Assembly: GCA_018676275.1 (NCBI GenBank)
Contig: JABHFC010000115.1
Location: 1-7,645, forward strand
Reading direction: 5' to 3'
Length of the DNA stretch: 7,645 bases
Source: Gammaproteobacteria bacterium
Lineage (GTDB): Bacteria; Pseudomonadota; Gammaproteobacteria; Eutrophobiales; Eutrophobiaceae
Part shown: piece by piece, positions 1 to 5,916 of the stretch
Layout: each line of letters starts with the position of its first letter
Numbering within the stretch: the stretch's first letter is position 1
Made by a program: the position numbers and the translations under genes
Notes under the pieces: generated by a model
What the model was told of the DNA's origin: nothing
The model's database searches: none
Seen by the model: only the letters and a program-made list of their open reading frames with translations

Positions 1-1
1 C

Positions 2-799
2 CACCTTGGCATATATAACCGCGCTGAAAATGGTGTCTATCGCACATTCACCCACCTTGAAGATGAATATATTTTTATTGATTACAATACACTGGGAACA
101 CTGGCCTATAAGAAAGCTTCAGATGCTCTGGAGCGAGCGATGCGTTTCGGTGTCACCCATAGTTTGACAGAATATTTGTTTAACGATGCGAAGAGCGCGC
201 TGGATGAAGTACTGAAGTTTAATGAAATTCTTGACCAGAAACTTGATGTTACGCGTTTCTTTTATAACGTGCGTCCATACTACAAACCATACCGTGTAGG
301 CAGACGTGATTTTCGTGGTGCGAACGCGGGCGACTTCGCGGCGATAAATGAAATCGATTTGTTACTCGGGCTGTGTTCACGTGACGATCCATCCTATCTG
401 GATATCATTATAGATAAAAAGGCTTACATGCCACAGTCGGAGCAACTTCGCTTGCAGGACTCAATTGGCAAAACGAGTTTTATGGATGAGTTTCTTGATG
501 AAATGGAAAACAGCAAGTCTTTACCTCAGTACCAGAAAAATCTACGTATGTTTATGCAGGTTTGCGAGATACATGGAAAGGCATATGCATTCCATCACGA
601 TCAGCTGGTGAACAAATATATTGAAAAGCCTGCAGTTGATATACCCGATAGCCAGAAAGAAGATCTTACTGCCAGTGGTCCACCCTTGCCGGTATTGATC
701 AGATCTTTGGCTAGATTGCGTGACTTAAGAATGGCAGAAGACAGGGCTGACATACCTTCGCGTTTTGCTGATTTGCAAAAACTAAAAGCGATACTTTAG
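2..799 (+). CDS. IDO-superfamily haem enzyme, PrnB-like (5' end outside window)
   Basis: The frame is open from the left edge, so the true start lies outside and 265 residues are visible. Numbering from the internal Met at base 140, FFYNVR (40-45) matches the IDO1 substrate-pocket segment with its carboxylate-binding Arg. RPYYKPYRVG (45-54) matches the PrnB form of the same region. FRGANAG...DLLLGL (58-78) corresponds to the IDO glycine-rich block, and YMP (96-98) to the IDO YMPP block. H153 (bases 596-598), in HHDQLVNKYIEKPA, aligns with the proximal haem ligand of IDO and PrnB. SG (179-180) lies where IDO has GTGG and PrnB has SGG. These features support a cytoplasmic haem enzyme acting on an indole or tryptophan-like substrate; that substrate is inferred. 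PrnB rearranges 7-chlorotryptophan, but no prnA, prnC or prnD neighbour is visible. The internal Met at 140 is not the start, because homologous sequence (HLGIYN..., like HVTVWN in PrnB) precedes it. The gene ends in TAG at 799. Confidence 0.8.
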   Translation, partial: HLGIYNRAENGVYRTFTHLEDEYIFIDYNTLGTLAYKKASDALERAMRFGVTHSLTEYLFNDAKSALDEVLKFNEILDQKLDVTRFFYNVRPYYKPYRVGRRDFRGANAGDFAAINEIDLLLGLCSRDDPSYLDIIIDKKAYMPQSEQLRLQDSIGKTSFMDEFLDEMENSKSLPQYQKNLRMFMQVCEIHGKAYAFHHDQLVNKYIEKPAVDIPDSQKEDLTASGPPLPVLIRSLARLRDLRMAEDRADIPSRFADLQKLKAIL

Positions 800-868
800 A
801 TTAATTGCATAGATCTTTGTATTTATCTGGTTAGAGAACTTCTTATTCAGTCAAAATTTCAATACTCC

Positions 869-961
869 GTCATTCTGGCGCAGGCCAGAATCCAGTCAAA
901 ATAATTGTTTACTGGACCTCGGTACCCCCTTGTGGGGTGTGCTGGTATTCACCAGCATGAC
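869..961. repeat. Hairpin-rich 93-bp repeat-like element (MITE/REP-like)
   Basis: The outer ends are imperfect inverted repeats: GTCATTCTGG (869-878) against CCAGCATGAC (952-961), nine of ten bases complementary. Inside are three hairpins: ATTCTGG/CCAGAAT (872-878 with 885-891, perfect 7 bp), ACCCC/GGGGT (924-928 with 934-938) and GCTGGT/ACCAGC (941-946 with 951-956, perfect 6 bp). TCCAGT (891-896) and ACTGGA (911-916) form a further inverted pair. Arms of the GTCATTC...GAATCCAGT kind are typical of short dispersed intergenic repeats in proteobacteria. It lies between two converging genes, where it could also stop transcription in both directions. No second copy is visible in this window, so repeat status is inferred from structure. 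Confidence 0.55.
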
Positions 962-976
962 ACTGAAGAAATTTAA

Positions 977-1885
977 TCAGAGCTTCCTTAGCTTGACTGA
1001 TTTCAGATTGACAAGGTAAATACCAATAGTTACCAAAACAAGTGCAACTACGACGCCTGCTGTAAATTTTTCATTAAGAAAAAATACGCCACATAGGACA
1101 CCAAACAAAGGCGTGAAAAAGGTATAAGCAGAAAGTCTTGCAGCCGGATAATGGGCGATAAGCCAGAACCAGGTTAGATAACTGGCAAATGCGACAATCA
1201 GGCCCTGAAACGCGAGACTCGCTAATATCTGCGGGGAGATATGTGTAATACCAGACTCTCCAAGTAATAAGGACAGAGGCAGTAGAAGAACGGCGGATAC
1301 CAGCAGTTGATAATAAAGTACGCGGCTTGGTTCAATACTTATTAGTTTACTTGCTCTCACCAGTACTGTGGTGGCACCCCAAAAAATAGCTGTAAATACA
1401 CAGGCTAAATCGCCTATCCATTCTTTTCCGGATAAGACAGTAAAACCTTCCCCAAAAGCAATAATAATGCCTGTGAATGCCAATATCATGCCGATGACTT
1501 GAATACGATTTAATTTTTCATTTGGTATAAACCAATGAATGCCAAGTGCAACAACAAAGGGTGCAAGATAGACAAAAATGACTGCGCGTGATGCAGAGGT
1601 GTATGTCAATCCCCAGTACATGAAAATAAATTCAATGGCAAAAAGTAAGCCGGAAATAATACCGGGAATAAGTGTGCCATCTTTCTGAAAGGGGCGAATA
1701 TTGCGTGCATACATCCATATACTGAGGGCGATGACAGCAATGAAAGAACGTATGCCCGCCTGCATAAGAGGTGAAACGCCAGCGTTCGCGATTTTGATCG
1801 TGATCTGCTGGAAGCCCCACAGAAAACATAATAACAACATCAGCCCAATGGCAAGAGAATCAAGATGATCGCGTCGTGTAAACAA
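977..1885 (-). CDS. EamA/DMT-family inner-membrane transporter
   Basis: This 302-residue protein has about ten hydrophobic segments (roughly 11-30, 40-59, 71-91, 99-119, 127-146, 156-175, 189-208, 217-239, 250-270, 276-294), arranged as two EamA repeats. The first repeat shows the family pattern LLCFLWGFQQITIKIA (18-33) and PLMQAGIRS. The second ends with FFTPLFGVLCG...LNEKF. Such proteins are drug/metabolite transporters of the inner membrane; the substrate cannot be told. The start is TTG at 1885-1883, just inside an in-frame TAA at 1897-1895, and has no clear Shine-Dalgarno sequence. The next Met (residue 16, 1840-1838) would cut into the first membrane segment, and related proteins usually have a similar short N-terminal stretch, so TTG is preferred. 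It lies about 100 bases downstream of the ferredoxin on the same strand, behind two hairpins. The stop is TGA. Confidence 0.85.
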   Translation of the reverse strand: MFTRRDHLDSLAIGLMLLLCFLWGFQQITIKIANAGVSPLMQAGIRSFIAVIALSIWMYARNIRPFQKDGTLIPGIISGLLFAIEFIFMYWGLTYTSASRAVIFVYLAPFVVALGIHWFIPNEKLNRIQVIGMILAFTGIIIAFGEGFTVLSGKEWIGDLACVFTAIFWGATTVLVRASKLISIEPSRVLYYQLLVSAVLLLPLSLLLGESGITHISPQILASLAFQGLIVAFASYLTWFWLIAHYPAARLSAYTFFTPLFGVLCGVFFLNEKFTAGVVVALVLVTIGIYLVNLKSVKLRKL

Positions 1886-1911
1886 GGGAGAGATTTAGAT
1901 TAGATTTAACA

Positions 1912-1934
1912 GGATCAAAAGATTAGTTTGATCC
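1912..1934. other. Perfect 8-bp inverted repeat upstream of the transporter
   Basis: GGATCAAA (1912-1919) and TTTGATCC (1927-1934) are perfect inverted repeats around a 7-base centre. The site ends 27 bases upstream of the transporter's TTG start, so it lies in its leader or promoter region. It could be an operator, a leader hairpin, or the second part of a tandem terminator after the ferredoxin gene. No T-run follows it on the minus strand. Confidence 0.45.
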
Positions 1935-1945
1935 AGAGACAAGTA

Positions 1946-1972
1946 GGCGAGATCCTGTTTGTGGATCTCGCC
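1946..1972 (-). terminator. Perfect 10-bp hairpin after the ferredoxin gene, terminator-like
   Basis: GGCGAGATCC (1946-1955) pairs perfectly with GGATCTCGCC (1963-1972) around a 7-base loop. It begins 13 bases after the ferredoxin stop codon on the minus strand. The stem is strong and GC-rich, but the bases after it on that strand (TACTTGTCTC) are not a proper T-run. It may therefore act as a weak terminator or an RNA-stabilising 3' structure that lets some transcription run into the transporter gene. Confidence 0.5.
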
Positions 1973-1985
1973 GGATAAGGATTGA

Positions 1986-2309
1986 TTAATATTGTGACTC
2001 AGGGGTACGAATAACAATACCATCCATTTCATCATTAATCTTGATCTGGCAACTCAGGCGACTGGCGTTTTCTTTAAAACCCATTGCAAACTCAAGCATT
2101 TCATTTTCCATGTCAGACGGTGCTTCAATTTTCGAATACCAGTCAGAATCAATTTGCACGTGACAGGTAGCACAACTACAGGCACCACCGCATTCGGCGA
2201 CTATACCGGGCACACCATTGTTCACCGCCGCCTGCATAATATTTAAGCCATTATCAGCTTCCACTTCATGTTCGGCACCATTGTGTTCGATAAAGATAAT
2301 CTTGGCCAT
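1986..2309 (-). CDS. Putidaredoxin/adrenodoxin-type [2Fe-2S] ferredoxin
   Basis: This 107-residue soluble electron carrier holds a [2Fe-2S] cluster through C40, C46, C49 and C87, in the vertebrate-type spacing C-x5-C-x2-C...C. The sequence resembles putidaredoxin, the partner of cytochrome P450cam: ECGGACSCATCHV around the cluster, SRLSCQI at the fourth Cys, and a C-terminal DGIVIRTPESQY that matches the DGIVV...DRQW end of putidaredoxin. The last residue is aromatic (Tyr instead of Trp), and E39 takes the place of putidaredoxin Asp38; both positions are known contact sites for P450 in that protein. C44 is an extra cysteine not needed for the cluster. GGAGA stands about 10 bases before the ATG and supports this start. 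It follows the quinone oxidoreductase gene at 125 bases. That enzyme is a flavin-free zeta-crystallin type and is not a known ferredoxin reductase. No P450 or ferredoxin reductase is visible, so its partner is unknown. Confidence 0.92.
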   Translation of the reverse strand: MAKIIFIEHNGAEHEVEADNGLNIMQAAVNNGVPGIVAECGGACSCATCHVQIDSDWYSKIEAPSDMENEMLEFAMGFKENASRLSCQIKINDEMDGIVIRTPESQY

Positions 2310-2393
2310 TTACTACATTCTCCAGAATGGTTAATTAATTAGCAGGGAATCCCCGGATATATTGTATTTAATACCTAAGCGACAAAGCGGCGA

Positions 2394-2422
2394 ATTATAG
2401 AAGGAAATCGCCACAGATAAAA
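2394..2422 (-). promoter_or_regulatory. Candidate sigma70 promoter for the ferredoxin gene
   Basis: On the minus strand a perfect -10 hexamer TATAAT (2399-2394) lies in the 125-base gap between the quinone oxidoreductase and ferredoxin genes. Seventeen bases upstream is TTTTAT (2422-2417), a poor -35 match. Transcription would start near 2387, giving a leader of about 78 bases. This would allow the ferredoxin to be expressed apart from the oxidoreductase. The call rests mainly on the -10 match in AT-rich sequence. Confidence 0.35.
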
Positions 2423-2434
2423 CCAGTCAGTTAC

Positions 2435-3412
2435 CTAAAGCTTGAGAATAATTTTACCGATATGGCTGCTGGATTCCATCATCCGGTGAGCTTCCGCTGC
2501 GTCGGTCAATGGAAAAACCTTATGAATAACAGGTTTCACTTCACCGGATATGAATAAGGGCCAAACATGTTTTTTCAGTTCGTCTCCGATTTTTGCTTTA
2601 AATTCGACCGATCTGGCCCGTAGAGTAGAGCCGGTAATGGTAAGTCGATTGCGCATCACAGCCTGAAAGTCTGCTTCGACCTTGAAACCCTGAAGACCGG
2701 CGATAATTACAATACGGCCATCAGGCGCCGCAAGACCAATATTTCTGCTTATGTAATCGCCGGCGACCATATCGAGGATAAGGTCGACACCATAGTCATC
2801 AGTGGCCTTTTTACACTCGGCTACGAAATCCTCTTCCTTATAATTAATTGCGAGATCTGCTCCCAGACCAATGCAGGCCCGACACTTTTCAGGACTTCCT
2901 GCGGTTACAAAAACAGTTGCACCAAAGGCTTTAGCCAACTGGATAGCGGTAGTACCGATACCACTGCTACCACCATGGATTAATATTTTTTCTCCAGCCT
3001 TTAGTTGGCCTCGGTCGAATACATTACTCCAGACTGTGAAAAATGTTTCCGGAATCGCTGCCGCCTGAATGTGACTGAATCCCTCCGGGATCGGTAGACA
3101 AAGCCGGGCATCTGCGACGCATAACTCAGCATATCCACCACCACTAACAAGTGCACAGACCTGATCGCCTGGCTGTGGCCAGGATACGTCTTCAGCTATT
3201 TCCACCACCTCGCCTGCTATCTCCAGACCAGGAATATCGGATGCACCTGGAGGAGGAGGATAAAAACCGGCTCGTTGAAATACATCCGGCCGGTTGATAC
3301 CGGCTGCTTTTACTTTAATCAGTACCTGTCCGGAAGCAGTAGTCGGAGACTCCTGTTCTTCCAATGCCAAAACTTCAGGTCCACCAAACTCCGTTGTATT
3401 AATGTAATTCAT
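2435..3412 (-). CDS. NAD(P)H:quinone oxidoreductase, PIG3/zeta-crystallin type
   Basis: This 325-residue medium-chain reductase has the usual length for the family. Residues 1-110 form the GroES-like substrate domain, including GINRPDVFQRAG (38-49) and YPPPPGASDIPGLEIAGEV (51-69), the signature of the PIG3 (TP53I3) branch. The zinc-site GHE of alcohol dehydrogenases is replaced by PGLEIAG, so it should be zinc-free. The nucleotide-binding fold starts at IHGGSSGIGTTAIQLAK (145-161), whose glycines fit NADPH binding. GSTLRARS (261-268) is also characteristic of this branch. Such enzymes reduce quinones, often by one electron, or other reactive carbonyls, in the cytoplasm; the natural substrate here is unknown. 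The ATG has only a weak upstream GGA. The gene is divergent from ppiC across 85 bases and is the first of three genes on this strand. It ends in TAG. Confidence 0.9.
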   Translation of the reverse strand: MNYINTTEFGGPEVLALEEQESPTTASGQVLIKVKAAGINRPDVFQRAGFYPPPPGASDIPGLEIAGEVVEIAEDVSWPQPGDQVCALVSGGGYAELCVADARLCLPIPEGFSHIQAAAIPETFFTVWSNVFDRGQLKAGEKILIHGGSSGIGTTAIQLAKAFGATVFVTAGSPEKCRACIGLGADLAINYKEEDFVAECKKATDDYGVDLILDMVAGDYISRNIGLAAPDGRIVIIAGLQGFKVEADFQAVMRNRLTITGSTLRARSVEFKAKIGDELKKHVWPLFISGEVKPVIHKVFPLTDAAEAHRMMESSSHIGKIILKL

Positions 3413-3497
3413 GGTTTACGGTTTCCAACAAGTGAGTAAGATGGTTAAATGCGACTTTGAAATAAACCTGATTTTTAATATACATGGGAGATAGAGG
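3413..3497. promoter_or_regulatory. Divergent promoter region between quinone oxidoreductase and ppiC
   Basis: This 85-base gap must carry the start signals for both outward-reading genes. On the minus strand TATATT (3482-3477) is a five-of-six -10 match that would give the oxidoreductase a leader of about 58 bases, but no good -35 precedes it. On the plus strand TTTCCA (3422-3427) and TTAAAT (3445-3450), 17 bases apart, are a weak candidate for ppiC. A Shine-Dalgarno GGAG (3487-3490) stands 7 bases before the ppiC ATG. No strong operator palindrome is seen. Confidence 0.35.
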
Positions 3498-3779
3498 ATG
3501 GCAAGCGCGAGTGCAAGACACATATTGGTAGATACGGAAGAGCAATGTAACGAATTGAAGCAGCAAATATTGGATGGAACCGATTTTGCGGAAGTTGCCA
3601 AGGAACATTCAAGTTGCCCATCAGGAAGAAACGGCGGCGACCTCGGGCAGTTTGGTCCTGGTCAAATGGTAAAAGAGTTTGATGAAGTTGTATTCAACAG
3701 TGAAGTGAATCAGGTACATGGTCCGGTAAAAACACAATTTGGATATCATCTTCTGGAGATTACAGAACGCACTGACTAA
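3498..3779 (+). CDS. ppiC: Parvulin-type peptidyl-prolyl cis-trans isomerase PpiC
   Basis: This 93-residue single-domain parvulin has the same length as E. coli PpiC and no signal peptide, so it should act in the cytoplasm. It catalyses cis-trans isomerisation of the peptide bond before proline during protein folding. Family motifs are ARHILV (6-11, with the active-site His8), HSSCPSGRNGGDLGQF (37-52, with Cys40), GQMVKEFDEVVF (55-66, with the substrate-pocket Met57 and Phe61) and TQFGYHLLEI (79-88, with His84). The ATG follows GGAG at a 7-base spacing. It is transcribed alone: a divergent neighbour lies upstream and a strong terminator follows 20 bases after the TAA stop. Confidence 0.95.
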   Translation: MASASARHILVDTEEQCNELKQQILDGTDFAEVAKEHSSCPSGRNGGDLGQFGPGQMVKEFDEVVFNSEVNQVHGPVKTQFGYHLLEITERTD

Positions 3780-3799
3780 TTGTGTAGTCGTATCAAACT

Positions 3800-3838
3800 A
3801 AGGGTGTGGGTTGCTTATTGATTCCACACCCTTTTTTT
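3800..3838 (+). terminator. Intrinsic terminator after ppiC
   Basis: AAGGGTGTGG (3800-3809) pairs perfectly with CCACACCCTT (3824-3833) around a 14-base loop, and the stem runs straight into seven T (3832-3838). This is a classic rho-independent terminator for the plus strand. It lies between ppiC and the converging helicase gene. On the minus strand the stem is followed only by AGTTTGAT, so it would end helicase transcription less well. Confidence 0.9.
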
Positions 3839-3862
3839 ATGTTGAATTTCTAATTCTTTGGA

Positions 3863-5737
3863 CTATGCCGATGGTTTCGGCCTGGGTTTTTGTGAACCTT
3901 TCTTTTCCATTTTCACTGCTTTTCTTTTTCTCGCCTTGGCAGGTTTTTTGTCTTTCTTATCTTTTCTATTTTTGGGTTTCGTTGACTCTAATCTTTTTTC
4001 ACCAAGACGAGTAATCTGCAGTTGTTGTCCTGCCACCCAGACTTTCTTCAGCTCGCGAAAAAGATCGCGTGGCATGCCAATTGGTAAATCCAGAATAGTG
4101 TGGTCTTCATTGATGGTTACATTCTTTATGTACTGGCTATCAACCCCTGCTTCATTAGCAATAGCTCCGACTATATTATTTGGTTTCACCTCATGTTTAA
4201 TGCCGACTTCAATTCGGAAACGTTCCATATCCCGATCTGGCGCTGATAATCTTGGCCCTTCGTGTTTAATTCGGCTTCCGGGTTTTTGTTTATCTGCTTC
4301 ATCGTGAGAACGACTCTTCGACCGATCATTTCTTGAATTTCTTTCTTCAGGCTGAGCTTTACGTTCGCGTTTATCATCTTTACGCGCTCTTTCTTTACGG
4401 TTCTCATTCTTTGGTTTCACCAGAAAGGGTAGTTCTCCCTGGGATATCTTTGCCAATGCAGTGGCTATGTCCATTGCAGAATGACCTGACTCAAGCTGAT
4501 ATTCTTCGATGATTGAACGAAACAGTTCGGTGTCATCATTGCTGATAGTTTCACCAAGACGCTGTTTAAAACGCTGAATACGTTCCTGGTTAATAGACTC
4601 GGCAGTCGGCATGTGCATGCGTTCTATCTTCTTGCTGGTTACCTTTTCAATCATGCGGAGAAGATGTTGTTCACGCGGTGTTACAAACAGAATTGATTCG
4701 CCTACTTTGCCAGCTCGTCCGGTGCGCCCTATTCTATGTGTGTAGGCTTCCGGATCATTTGGGATATCATAATTAATTACATGACTTATTCGCTTAACAT
4801 CGAGTCCGCGAGCGGCGACATCGGTTGCAATCAACATATCAAGTTTTCCGGCTTTTAATCTATTCACAGTTTGTTCACGTATCTTCTGTGAGATATCTCC
4901 ATTTAGTGCAGTACTTGCGTAACCACGCGCGGCTAGTTTCTCTGACAACTCTACGGTTTCAATTTTGGTGCGAACAAAAATCAGAATCGCATCAAAAGTC
5001 ATGCTTTCCAGAATTGTGGTCAGGGCTTCAAGTTTTTCTCTGCCATTTACCAGCATGTAACGTTGTTTAATCGTATCGGCGGTGATGCTTTTCGCCTTGA
5101 TGGTTATCTGCTCTGGGTTAATTAAATATTTTTTCGAAATCTTGCGAATAGGCGCAGGCATGGTTGCAGAGAACAATGCAATTTGGCGTTTCTCGGGAAG
5201 TTGTTCCAACACCCATTCAACATCGTCAATAAATCCCATACGTAACATTTCGTCTGCTTCATCAAGTACCAGGCAAGTCAATTTATCCAGCTTCAGTGTG
5301 CCCCTACGCATGTGATCCATGACCCGACCCGGCGTACCAACAACTACATGAACACCTCGTTTTAACTGACGTAATTGCACACCATATTCCTGACCACCAT
5401 AGATTGGTAAGACATGAAAGCCTTTCATAAACGCAGCATAACGCTGGAAAGCTTCGGCGACCTGAATGGCAAGTTCACGTGTTGGTGTTAAGACGAGAAT
5501 CTGTGGAGTACTTAATTTAAGATTAATTTTCGATAATAAAGGAAGTGCAAATGCTGCCGTTTTCCCAGTACCCGTTTGGGCCTGACCGATGACATCCTTT
5601 CCCTGTCCAACATGAGGAATAATTTCCGCCTGGATAGGAGAGGGTGTTTCATAGCCTACTTTTTTCAGCGCTTTTAGGATGGGTTCCGATAAGGACAGAT
5701 CATCAAAAGATAGGATTTTGGGTTCAGTATTGCTCAT
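3863..5737 (-). CDS. deaD: ATP-dependent DEAD-box RNA helicase, DeaD/CsdA type
   Basis: At 624 residues this is close to the roughly 629 of E. coli DeaD (CsdA), which unwinds RNA in large-subunit ribosome assembly, cold adaptation and mRNA decay. All core motifs are present: Q motif (F11, PSPIQ 32-36), AQTGTGKT (53-60), PTRELA (85-90), GG (114-115), TPGR (135-138), DEAD (159-162), SAT (190-192), LIFVRTK (252-258), ATDVAARGLD (304-313) and HRIGRTGRAG (334-343). A linker rich in Lys, Arg, Asp and Glu (441-503) leads to a DbpA-type RNA-binding domain (about 504-577, MERFRIEVG to LQITR). The last 45 residues are a Lys/Arg-rich tail. AAGG lies 7 bases before the ATG. RhlE and DbpA are less likely because of the total length, the ESINQERIQRF region typical of DeaD, and the tail. 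It converges on ppiC and has its own upstream gap with a promoter candidate. Confidence 0.94.
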   Translation of the reverse strand: MSNTEPKILSFDDLSLSEPILKALKKVGYETPSPIQAEIIPHVGQGKDVIGQAQTGTGKTAAFALPLLSKINLKLSTPQILVLTPTRELAIQVAEAFQRYAAFMKGFHVLPIYGGQEYGVQLRQLKRGVHVVVGTPGRVMDHMRRGTLKLDKLTCLVLDEADEMLRMGFIDDVEWVLEQLPEKRQIALFSATMPAPIRKISKKYLINPEQITIKAKSITADTIKQRYMLVNGREKLEALTTILESMTFDAILIFVRTKIETVELSEKLAARGYASTALNGDISQKIREQTVNRLKAGKLDMLIATDVAARGLDVKRISHVINYDIPNDPEAYTHRIGRTGRAGKVGESILFVTPREQHLLRMIEKVTSKKIERMHMPTAESINQERIQRFKQRLGETISNDDTELFRSIIEEYQLESGHSAMDIATALAKISQGELPFLVKPKNENRKERARKDDKRERKAQPEERNSRNDRSKSRSHDEADKQKPGSRIKHEGPRLSAPDRDMERFRIEVGIKHEVKPNNIVGAIANEAGVDSQYIKNVTINEDHTILDLPIGMPRDLFRELKKVWVAGQQLQITRLGEKRLESTKPKNRKDKKDKKPAKARKRKAVKMEKKGSQKPRPKPSA

Positions 5738-5916
5738 GGTGTTGCCTTTGGATGTGAAAACGAGAAGCGGTAAGCTTATTGTGGTCAGACTGCATTTGAC
5801 CGATTTGGCAGGGAGTATACGGTCTTCATGACTCGATACAAGCCAAATCTGTGCATTTTAAGAAGAAGAAAGAGGGCTATACAGCGTTATGAGACCTGCT
5901 GTGTTAAGGCACTGAA
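5738..5916. other. 179-base gap upstream of the helicase gene
   Basis: This gap holds the helicase leader and promoter candidate plus the 3' region of the YdhR-like gene. An imperfect minus-strand hairpin, ACAGC/GCTGT (5881-5885 with 5898-5902), followed by a pyrimidine-rich stretch (TCTTTCTTCTTCTT, about 5873-5860), could weakly terminate the YdhR-like transcript. A short inverted pair GGTCA/TGACC (5783-5787 with 5797-5801) lies within the likely helicase 5' leader. No open frame of note is seen. Confidence 0.35.
5814..5841 (-). promoter_or_regulatory. Candidate sigma70 promoter for the helicase gene
   Basis: On the minus strand TATACT (5819-5814, five of six consensus) stands 16 bases after TTGTAT (5841-5836, three of six). 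Transcription would start near 5807, giving a leader of about 70 bases. E. coli deaD is known for a long, regulated 5' leader, so a leader here is in keeping with the family, but the -35 is poor. Confidence 0.4.

Noticed and set aside
572..574. H145 of the PrnB-like protein as the proximal haem ligand
   Set aside because: A first alignment to PrnB allowed it, but H153 lines up residue by residue with the IDO ligand segment (HxQ[IL]VxKYIxxPA), a much better fit.
3250..3261. Strong Shine-Dalgarno-like GGAGGAGGAGG on the plus strand
   Set aside because: It is the complement of the conserved PPPPG codons of the quinone oxidoreductase, and no plus-strand gene follows.
3457..3484. TTGAAA (3457-3462) and TATACA (3479-3484), 16 bases apart, as the ppiC promoter
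   Set aside because: Transcription would begin near 3491 and leave out the Shine-Dalgarno GGAG at 3487-3490, so it does not fit the gene.
3399..3608. Minus-strand open frames overlapping the start of ppiC
   Set aside because: They are antisense to ppiC and the divergent promoter region, with no family resemblance; ppiC itself is certain.
3858..4307. Open frame of 149 codons on the plus strand inside the helicase region
   Set aside because: It is antisense to the helicase's Lys/Arg-rich linker and RNA-binding domain. Its hydrophobic, Ser/Phe-rich translation is what the complement of such codons gives, and it has no recognisable family.
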